Positions 1 through 5,464 of a stretch of DNA of 9,610 nt are shown piece by piece. The stretch is from Clostridiaceae bacterium (lineage in GTDB: Bacteria; Bacillota; Clostridia; Saccharofermentanales; UBA5734). Where the stretch lies: the NCBI GenBank assembly GCA_012727965.1, contig JAAYFZ010000087.1, positions 1 to 9,610 of the forward strand, given 5' to 3'. A program made the position numbers and the translations under genes. The notes beneath the pieces are model-generated. The model was not told the DNA's origin. It searched no databases and saw only the letters and a list, made by a program, of their open reading frames with translations. Every line of letters begins with the position of its first letter. Position 1 is the first letter of the stretch.

Positions 1-77
1 TGGCGACGCAGAAGGGGCTCGAACCCTCGACCTCCAGCGTGACAGGCTGGCATTCTAACCAACTGAACTACTGCGCC
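1..77 (-). tRNA. tRNA-Asp (GUC anticodon)
   Basis: Reverse-strand cloverleaf of 77 nt including an encoded 3' CCA (bases 1-3) and discriminator G. The acceptor GGCGCAG pairs with CTGCGTC through one G-U pair. The anticodon stem CCAGC/GCTGG encloses the loop CTGTCAC, giving anticodon GTC at 41-43, which reads Asp codons GAC and GAU. The T arm GAGGG/CCCTT holds loop TTCGAGC. It lies 5 bp downstream of tRNA-Val and is presumably cotranscribed with it. The gene touches the window edge, so further tRNAs or a terminator may follow outside. Confidence 0.97.
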
Positions 78-82
78 ATTTA

Positions 83-158
83 TGGTGGGAACAACAGGGC
101 TCGAACCTGTGACCCTCTGCTTGTAAGGCAGATGCTCTCCCAGCTGAGCTATGCTCCC
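83..158 (-). tRNA. tRNA-Val (UAC anticodon)
   Basis: Reverse-strand cloverleaf of 76 nt with encoded CCA (83-85) and discriminator A. The acceptor GGGAGCA pairs with TGTTCCC (one G-U). The D arm is GCTC/GAGC, the anticodon stem TCTGC/GCAGA has loop CTTACAA, and the T arm is ACAGG/CCTGT. Anticodon TAC (123-125) reads Val codons. Position 37 is A (base 122), the base expected to be methylated by TrmN6-type enzymes, and a trmN6 homologue is encoded at 4191-5126. It is the first gene of a two-tRNA unit with its own strong promoter upstream. Confidence 0.97.
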
Positions 159-202
159 GTATCTGGGTTATTGTCTGCACCGTTTTCTTGAGTGCAAGTG
201 AA

Positions 203-231
203 AGTATAATAGAAACCGACAACCTTGTCAA
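203..231 (-). promoter_or_regulatory. Sigma-A-type promoter of the tRNA-Val/tRNA-Asp unit
   Basis: On the minus strand there is a perfect -35 TTGACA (226-231), a 17-nt spacer and -10 TATACT (203-208; one mismatch to consensus). The start site would be near 196, leaving a leader of about 38 nt before the tRNA-Val acceptor at 158. Near-consensus promoters are typical of stable RNA genes. It makes the tRNA pair independent of tatD transcription. Confidence 0.85.
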
Positions 232-240
232 CAGGCTTTA

Positions 241-349
241 TCCAAAAAAAGGAAAAATAATAGAGCTCTCTCGACCAACTGTTTTCGCTGCCTGTTGCCA
301 GGCCATTTCACGGTTTTGAATTACAGCAGATATTTCTGGTATAGCCAGC
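241..349. other. Spacer between tatD and the tRNA promoter
   Basis: No recognised gene. On the minus strand the spacer holds a short hairpin (GCCTG, loop GCAA, CAGGC) and, about 40 nt later, two T-runs (about 253-257 and 244-250). The stem is too far from the T-runs for a classical intrinsic terminator, so tatD termination here is unclear. A 39-codon open frame runs through it (357 to 238). Its ATG overlaps the end of tatD in another frame, and nothing identifies it as a known protein. Confidence 0.4.
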
Positions 350-1150
350 TCACGCATCTTCAAGTCCGAAAAGTCTAATAGTATTATCCCAGGTTGCAGT
401 TGCTGCTTCCTCCTCGCTGATTCCTTTGAGTTCAGCAAGGCGTCTGCCTATATAGGGAATATTAGCAGGCTCATTTCTCTTGCCGCGAAGCGGTTCCGGC
501 GACAAATAAGGGCTATCCGTTTCGATCAGAATTTTGTTAAGCGGACAAACTTTTATTACTTCTGCCGCCTTGCGAGAATTTTTGAAAGTGATTGGTCCAT
601 CAAAACCAAGATAAAAGCCCATATCAAGCAATATTTCCGCCGTCTGAGCGCTGCCGGAGAAGCAGTGAAACACACCTGGCACAGGCAGAAGACGACCACG
701 TGCTGCCATCAATCGCAGTAGGTTTATTGTATCCTCTGTTGCCTCGCGAGAGTGAATGATCAAGGGAAGCCTGAGCTCCCATGCCAGTTCTATATATCTC
801 TCGAAAACATTTTGCTGAACCATACGTGGCGAGAAATCATAATGATAATCGAGTCCAACCTCGCCAATCGCAGATGCCTTGTTTCCGCCAGCTCCGCGGG
901 CAAGGGCAACAGTACGCTCGAACATCTTGTCATCAACTTCAGAAGCTTCATGGGGATGAATACCTGAACTAAAACAGAAAATGTCAGGTCTGGCTGCTGT
1001 CATTGTGGCCGCTCGTTCCAAAGAAACCAAATCAGAGCCGGGCAGAAGAATCCTTCTGACTCCGGCCTGATCAGCCCTTATTAGAACATCATCAATATCA
1101 TCAATGAATTTCTCATCCTGAAGATGAGCATGCGAGTCAAACCAGCGCAT
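350..1150 (-). CDS. tatD: TatD family metal-dependent hydrolase / DNase
   Basis: A TIM-barrel metallohydrolase of the TatD family (B. subtilis YabD type). Relatives are metal-dependent deoxyribonucleases acting on DNA ends and abasic sites in the cytoplasm. Using the ATG at 1150 (266 aa, normal for the family), metal ligands are visible: HAH at residues 7-9, Glu97 in AIGEVGLDYH, His133 in IIHSRE, His162 in FHCFSGS and Asp212 in IETDSPYL. A TTG codon directly before it gives a 267-aa alternative. The ATG is preferred because GAGGT lies 6 nt upstream and the start overlaps the metG stop as TGATG. That overlap means translational coupling to metG, a pairing conserved across Bacillota. Family assignment is firm; the physiological substrate is not known from sequence. 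Confidence 0.95.
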   Translation of the reverse strand: MRWFDSHAHLQDEKFIDDIDDVLIRADQAGVRRILLPGSDLVSLERAATMTAARPDIFCFSSGIHPHEASEVDDKMFERTVALARGAGGNKASAIGEVGLDYHYDFSPRMVQQNVFERYIELAWELRLPLIIHSREATEDTINLLRLMAARGRLLPVPGVFHCFSGSAQTAEILLDMGFYLGFDGPITFKNSRKAAEVIKVCPLNKILIETDSPYLSPEPLRGKRNEPANIPYIGRRLAELKGISEEEAATATWDNTIRLFGLEDA

Positions 1151-3168
1151 CAACCGACCTCAGACCCTGACGGAACAGGTTGATCGACTGTCAGAATTCT
1201 ATAGCGCCCGGCATCTGTCGCACATAGAATCATACCGTGAGACTCAAGACCTCTGATTTTGCGAGGCTTAAGATTTGTTACAACTATGACCTGGCGGCCG
1301 ACAAGCTCATCCGGCTGATATGATTCGGCAATACCGGAGACTATCTGCCTGACTTCATTACCCATATCGATCTGTGAACAGAGTAATTTATCGGCCTTTT
1401 CAACTTTTCGGCATTCACGGATAGTGCCAACCTTGAGATCAAGCTTGAGGAAATCATCAAACTCTATCAGGGCAACACCTTCCGGAGCTGGCTGATCAGC
1501 AATAGCTTCAGACTTCTTATCATTTTTATGCTCAGCTTCACCCTTATTATCCTTGGCTGCTTCAATCTGCTCACTTACTGCGCCTTTTGCTGCTGCCTGT
1601 TGAGACAGTATTTCATCTAATGCCTCAATTTCCTTTTTAAGATCTATGCGCGGGAAGAGTGGTTTGCTCTTACGCACGCCATGTGAGTTATATAAGCCGT
1701 ATGTATGGCTAGCTTCCCAGGTTAGTACACTTCCATCATCGAGACCTAGTGTTTCCTGAAGCTTTTTACTTGTATCGGGCATAAATGGCTGCAGCAAAAT
1801 CGACACTACTCGGAGCACCTCTGCCAGATTGAACAGAACGGCTGCCAGACGTCCGTGATCCTCTTCGCTGCGAGCAAGTATCCATGGCTGTGTCTCATCA
1901 ATATATTTGTTGCTGCGGCCGATAACTCTCCAGATCTCAGCCAGTGCATGACTGAACTGAAGCTTCTCCATCGAAGCTTCGACCTGTGATGGCAGATTTG
2001 AAATCATGGTGATCAGTTCATCATCTATTTCTTCAGTCTGTCGCTGTTGCGGCAAACCTGACGGGAAGCTCTTCTCGATCATAGCAACTGTCCTGCTGCC
2101 AAGATTTCCCAGGTCATTAGCAAGATCGCTGTTGATCCTGCTGATCAGGGCCTCATTGGAAAAATTGCCGTCCGAACCGAACGGAACTTCGCGAAGCAGG
2201 AAATAGCGGATAGAATCAACACCGTACTTATCACAAAGAATAACGGGATCTACAACATTGCCTTTTGACTTGGACATTTTGCCATCCTTGAAGAGCAGCC
2301 ATCCATGTCCATAGACCTGCTTAGGTAGCGGCAGATCGAGCGCCATCAGCATTGCCGGCCAAATAATAGTATGGAAGCGCACTATCTCCTTGCCTACGAG
2401 TTGTACATCAGCAGGCCAATAGCGGGCAAGATCACCATCAGTATTGGGATAGCCCATCGCTGTAATATAGTTGGACAAAGCGTCTATCCATACATAGACG
2501 ACATGCTTGGAATCAAAAGGCACTTTGACACCCCAATCAAAAGTAGTACGCGATACACAGAGATCCTCAAGCCCTGGCCTCAGGAAATTATTGAGCATTT
2601 CATTTGCTCTTGAAGCCGGTTGAATAAATTCAGGATCATTTTCAAAAATATCTATCAGCGCCTGCTGATATTTCGACAGGCGGAAAAAATAACTCTCTTC
2701 ACGGGTTCTCTCTACAGGACCCTTGCAATCCGGACAATGCCCTTCTTCAAGCTGAGTCTCAGTCCAGAAGGACTCACAGGGGGTACAATACCAGCCCTCA
2801 TACTCACTCTTGTAGATATCACCTTTGTCATACAGCGTTTGGAAAATGAACTGTATTGCCTTCTCATGCTCCTCATCAGTAGTTCTGATGAAGCGATCAT
2901 AGGAAATGTTAAGGAGTTTCCACAAATCCTTGATTCCGGATACTATATGATCAACATATTGCTTAGGAGTAACACCGGTCTCTTCAGCTTTTCGCTGAAT
3001 TTTCTGACCATGCTCATCAGTGCCTGTCAAAAACATTACATCATAGCCGCGCAGTCTCTTGTACCTGGCCATGGTGTCGGCAGCTACAGTCGTATATGAA
3101 TGACCGATATGCAGCTTATCGCTTGGGTAATAAATCGGTGTAGTAATATAATATGTCTTTTTCTCCAT
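1150..3168 (-). CDS. metG: Methionine-tRNA ligase with C-terminal tRNA-binding domain
   Basis: Charges tRNA-Met with methionine using ATP (class I aminoacyl-tRNA synthetase). From the ATG at 3168 it has 672 aa. The Rossmann-fold catalytic domain carries HIGH at 20-23 and KMSKS at 297-301. A zinc knuckle has Cys128, 131, 145 and 148. The anticodon-binding helical domain follows, and a Trbp111/EMAP-like tRNA-binding domain starts near residue 570 (KVGTI..., LKPRKIRG..SHGM). A charged, Ala/Lys/Glu-rich linker at about 520-565 joins them and is probably flexible. The longest open frame begins 13 codons upstream, but AGGAGG sits 9-10 nt before the chosen ATG and the family N-terminus is K-x-YYITTPIYYP. 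The leader is too short for a T-box. It overlaps tatD by 1 nt. Confidence 0.97.
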   Translation of the reverse strand: MEKKTYYITTPIYYPSDKLHIGHSYTTVAADTMARYKRLRGYDVMFLTGTDEHGQKIQRKAEETGVTPKQYVDHIVSGIKDLWKLLNISYDRFIRTTDEEHEKAIQFIFQTLYDKGDIYKSEYEGWYCTPCESFWTETQLEEGHCPDCKGPVERTREESYFFRLSKYQQALIDIFENDPEFIQPASRANEMLNNFLRPGLEDLCVSRTTFDWGVKVPFDSKHVVYVWIDALSNYITAMGYPNTDGDLARYWPADVQLVGKEIVRFHTIIWPAMLMALDLPLPKQVYGHGWLLFKDGKMSKSKGNVVDPVILCDKYGVDSIRYFLLREVPFGSDGNFSNEALISRINSDLANDLGNLGSRTVAMIEKSFPSGLPQQRQTEEIDDELITMISNLPSQVEASMEKLQFSHALAEIWRVIGRSNKYIDETQPWILARSEEDHGRLAAVLFNLAEVLRVVSILLQPFMPDTSKKLQETLGLDDGSVLTWEASHTYGLYNSHGVRKSKPLFPRIDLKKEIEALDEILSQQAAAKGAVSEQIEAAKDNKGEAEHKNDKKSEAIADQPAPEGVALIEFDDFLKLDLKVGTIRECRKVEKADKLLCSQIDMGNEVRQIVSGIAESYQPDELVGRQVIVVTNLKPRKIRGLESHGMILCATDAGRYRILTVDQPVPSGSEVG

Positions 3169-3215
3169 TTGTTGAGACCTCCTGTTGCCGGCGAATAACC
3201 GGTCCATATCATTGT

Positions 3216-3244
3216 ATTATACCTGATATGCCTATGACTGCAAA
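3216..3244 (-). promoter_or_regulatory. Possible promoter of metG-tatD
   Basis: On the minus strand there is a perfect -10 TATAAT (3216-3221) and, 17 nt upstream, TTTGCA (3239-3244; 4 of 6 matches to the -35 consensus). The -35 lies inside the last codons of rsmI. The start site would be near 3209, giving a leader of about 40 nt with a weak CCGG/CCGG stem-loop and the metG ribosome binding site. Read-through from rsmI is equally possible, since no terminator lies between the genes. Confidence 0.5.
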
Positions 3245-4134
3245 TCCAGTCCTAGCTTGTAAAACTCGTTTTTCTTCATCAAACCACTGGCAGAGGCCTG
3301 TTTGGCGGCCTCACGTACCGATAGACCCTGGTCAAGCAACGAACGCATCAATTCTCTTGCTTCTGCTTCGACATCGGCAGGATCCGGCGGACATCTTAGA
3401 CCATACTCCCACATACCTTCTAGCACAATTACAAACTCACCGCGTGGTTGCTCCTGCTCATAGTATTTGCAGGCCTCGTCAACCGACATTCGAAGCCACT
3501 CTTCGTAACGCTTCGTTAACTCTCTAGCCAATACTACTTGTCTCTGCTCAAGTCCGCTTGCCTGCAAATCGGCTAATGTACGTCTAAGTCTATGCGGCGC
3601 TTCATAGAGAATAGCAGTCCGGTTTTCTGTCGCTAACCGTTCAAGCTGTTCACGCCGGACCTTATTCTCGACCGACAAAAAACCTTCAAAAACAAAAGAC
3701 TTCGTATCAAGTCCTGAGGCCGAAAGCGCTGTCAAAGCAGCATTTGGTCCCGGAATTACAGTAACAGGAATATCGTTTTCAATACAGGTTCTGACCAGCA
3801 TTTCACCCGGATCAGATATGCAAGGCATGCCTGCATCCGATACAAGAGCGATTTTCTTACCACTAATCATCAATGCAAGAAGCTTCTCGCCCTTTTCAAC
3901 GCGATTATGCTCATGATAACTCTCAAGCGGCTTCCCAAGACCGAAATGCTTCAGCAAATCAATCGTCACCCGGGTATCCTCAGCCGCGATCAGGTCGGCG
4001 CCTTTCAGTGTCTCAAGAGCCCTGACAGAAATATCATCAAAATTCCCGATTGGTGTTGCGACCAGTGTCAGAGATCCTCTGCTGATATCTTTTCCAACTT
4101 GTCTGCTTCCGCTGCCAACTCTATGCTGCTCCAT
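3232..4134 (-). CDS. rsmI: 16S rRNA (cytidine-1402 2'-O)-methyltransferase
   Basis: SAM-dependent tetrapyrrole-methylase-fold enzyme (B. subtilis YabC). RsmI adds the 2'-O-methyl of Cm1402 in the 30S decoding centre. The 300 aa show the family signature in order: TLVATPIGN at 23-31, AAEDTR at 50-55, SDAGMPCISDPG at 99-110, the PGPNA SAM-site loop at 128-132, then FEGFL. Length is slightly above the usual 275-290 because about 20 residues precede the conserved LTLVATPIGN. An internal start is possible, but the ATG at 4134 has an AGAGGGAG-type site just upstream. It follows trmN6 by 56 nt and precedes metG by 63 nt. The GIY-YIG gene (yazA) that often sits between yabB and yabC in Bacillus is absent. 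Confidence 0.95.
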   Translation of the reverse strand: MEQHRVGSGSRQVGKDISRGSLTLVATPIGNFDDISVRALETLKGADLIAAEDTRVTIDLLKHFGLGKPLESYHEHNRVEKGEKLLALMISGKKIALVSDAGMPCISDPGEMLVRTCIENDIPVTVIPGPNAALTALSASGLDTKSFVFEGFLSVENKVRREQLERLATENRTAILYEAPHRLRRTLADLQASGLEQRQVVLARELTKRYEEWLRMSVDEACKYYEQEQPRGEFVIVLEGMWEYGLRCPPDPADVEAEARELMRSLLDQGLSVREAAKQASASGLMKKNEFYKLGLDLQS

Positions 4135-4164
4135 CTACTCCCTCTCAATTCCTCCAATATCAGC

Positions 4165-4194
4165 AATATACTGTATCAGATATCATCGACTCAA
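4165..4194 (-). promoter_or_regulatory. Weak candidate promoter upstream of rsmI
   Basis: On the minus strand TTGAGT (4189-4194) and TATATT (4165-4170) are separated by 18 nt, matching 4/6 and 5/6 of the sigma-A consensus. It overlaps the trmN6 stop codon. Such matches arise by chance in AT-rich spacers, so this is only a candidate internal promoter. Confidence 0.3.
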
Positions 4195-5126
4195 AAACCA
4201 GCTTGATCTACCATACAACTGGCAAAAGGCGTCTCCTCAGCATTAAAATCGCTATCTAGCCTGGTTGTCCCGGCTAAGAGCTGTTCTTCTGACAAAGCAT
4301 ACTCATGGCCATACAGCTCAGCAGCTTCTGAAGTCATTTGACCAGGCTGGCTATAAACTGTAAGAGGTGCCAGCCAGCGGAAACCTCCGCTTTTGATACT
4401 CTTGCGACCTATGATGATTATCCTGGACGGGGCTTTTGCCGGCAGTGACTCCAATACTTGAAGCGATACAGGCTCTATCCCTGTCTTACGCATATAGTCA
4501 ATTATATCAGGCAGCCGCTGTGGTCTATGAACCATGACCAGCCGCCCCCCCGGCTTGAGCAGTCTTGCCGCAGCCTGCAGCAACTCCTCGAGACTAACAG
4601 CTATTTCTTCGCCGGCCATCAAAGCACTTCGTTCACTGATATTACCGGAATTCCATTTATCCAAGCTAGACTTGGCAGGAAGGCGATATGGCGGATTCAT
4701 TACGACAATATCGCATTCAGCAGCCTTCAGACCGGCAGGCCAATCTGTTTTTTTCTCACGTGATGCCAGCACTTTCAAATCTATATGATGAGCATACATT
4801 CGGCAAGACAGATCATTGAGGCTGATATTTCTCTGTAGACAGTCAAACCTATGACGGTCGAGCTCGATCGCTCTGATATCCAGGCGTCTATCTCTTGCGG
4901 CCATCAAGATTGATACAGCCCCGCTGCCTGCTCCAATATCTGCAACCTGTATCCTGCGCGATGTCTTAGGACAAGCCGACACAGCATTTGCAGCAAGCAA
5001 AACAGAATCCTCACCGAAGCGGAATCCATATGCTGGCTGAATCAGCCGCATACCATTTCGCTGCAGATCTTCTACTGTCTCATTGCGATACAAAAGCACC
5101 GGGTTTGTCATTTTCTTATCAGTCAC
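4191..5126 (-). CDS. trmN6: tRNA1(Val) (adenine-37 N6)-methyltransferase family protein
   Basis: Homologue of B. subtilis YabB and E. coli YfiC/TrmN6, which makes m6A at position 37 of tRNA-Val(UAC). The 311 aa begin with the family N-terminus (ETVEDLQRNGMRLIQ..YGFRFGEDSVLLA). SAM motif I is DIGAGSGA at 63-70, and the N6-adenine catalytic motif NPPY is at 144-147. It is longer than the usual 240-250 aa: about 60 extra C-terminal residues after the conserved fold are unassigned. The GTG at 5126 is chosen because AGGAG lies 11 nt upstream; the next in-frame ATG (5111) would place that site about 26 nt away. The ribosome binding site directly follows a strong terminator hairpin. The tRNA specificity is inferred from family membership. 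Confidence 0.9.
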   Translation of the reverse strand: MTDKKMTNPVLLYRNETVEDLQRNGMRLIQPAYGFRFGEDSVLLAANAVSACPKTSRRIQVADIGAGSGAVSILMAARDRRLDIRAIELDRHRFDCLQRNISLNDLSCRMYAHHIDLKVLASREKKTDWPAGLKAAECDIVVMNPPYRLPAKSSLDKWNSGNISERSALMAGEEIAVSLEELLQAAARLLKPGGRLVMVHRPQRLPDIIDYMRKTGIEPVSLQVLESLPAKAPSRIIIIGRKSIKSGGFRWLAPLTVYSQPGQMTSEAAELYGHEYALSEEQLLAGTTRLDSDFNAEETPFASCMVDQAGF

Positions 5127-5146
5127 AGAAGTAATTTCTCCTATAC

Positions 5147-5176
5147 AAAAAGGGAAAGCATCTGCTTTCCCTTTTT
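5147..5176 (-). terminator. Intrinsic terminator after the ferredoxin gene
   Basis: A perfect 13-bp inverted repeat, AAAAAGGGAAAGC / GCTTTCCCTTTTT, with a 4-nt loop (5160-5163). On the minus strand it ends in five Ts. Because both arms carry A/T runs it could act in either direction, but all nearby genes are on the minus strand. It begins 19 nt after the ferredoxin stop codon and ends only a few bases before the trmN6 ribosome binding site. Confidence 0.9.
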
Positions 5177-5195
5177 ATCTTGATCTTGGTATCGA

Positions 5196-5366
5196 TCAGT
5201 TAGGCTTGATAGCCTGTGTCGGGCAGACAGCTTCGCAAGCTCCGCAATCAATGCATGCATCTGGATCGATAACGTACATTGTATCACCGGCTGATATAGC
5301 GCCTGTAGGACACTCGCTCTCACATGCTCCGCATGAAATGCAAGCATCAGTAATGATATATGCCAT
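5196..5366 (-). CDS. 2[4Fe-4S] ferredoxin, clostridial type
   Basis: A 56-aa low-potential electron carrier, too short for many gene finders. It has two repeats of the bacterial ferredoxin motif: CISCGACESECP at 9-20 and CIDCGACEAVCP at 38-49. Each gives C-x2-C-x2-C-x3-C-P, enough ligands for two [4Fe-4S] clusters. It is very acidic with no transmembrane or signal segment, so it should be a soluble cytoplasmic protein feeding electrons between anaerobic redox enzymes. The start ATG at 5366 has a GGAGGTG site 6-7 nt upstream. The gene has its own predicted promoter and terminator, so it is a monocistronic insert between ricT and trmN6, where Bacillus carries yabA. Its redox partner cannot be told from the window. 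Confidence 0.95.
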   Translation of the reverse strand: MAYIITDACISCGACESECPTGAISAGDTMYVIDPDACIDCGACEAVCPTQAIKPN

Positions 5367-5412
5367 TGTGTACACCTCCGTAATGGTAAATTTAGCGTGT
5401 TGGGCTGCGTTT

Positions 5413-5441
5413 ATTCTATCACTCGCACCTTAACTGGGCAA
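5413..5441 (-). promoter_or_regulatory. Extended -10 promoter of the ferredoxin gene
   Basis: Minus strand: TTGCCC (5436-5441), a 17-nt spacer, then TAGAAT (5413-5418), preceded by TGA to give an extended -10 (TGN-TAGAAT). The start would be near 5406, leaving a leader of about 40 nt that ends in the GGAGGTG ribosome binding site. Spacing and the extended element make it a good candidate, and it fits a highly expressed single-gene unit closed by the terminator at 5147-5176. Confidence 0.6.
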
Positions 5442-5464
5442 GTATTTCAATCAGCATTAAAAAA

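Noticed and set aside
294..307. GCCTG-GCAA-CAGGC hairpin after tatD as a terminator
   Set aside because: A five-bp stem not followed by a T-run; the T-runs are about 40 nt further on.
2620..3099. 159-codon open frame on the plus strand
   Set aside because: It lies entirely antisense to metG, which has clear HIGH, zinc and KMSKS motifs. No recognisable domain or ribosome binding site supports it.
3169..3231. T-box or other riboswitch leader for metG
   Set aside because: The space between rsmI and metG is only about 60 nt, and no T-box sequence or terminator stem is present.
5083..5433. 116-codon plus-strand open frame
   Set aside because: It covers the ferredoxin and terminator on the opposite strand. 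The minus-strand ferredoxin has two perfect cluster motifs and a good ribosome binding site.
5420..5460. Loose inverted repeat TTAA..CTG / CAG..TTAA after ricT as a terminator or operator
   Set aside because: Arms are interrupted and short with no T-run after them; the overlapping promoter explains the region better.
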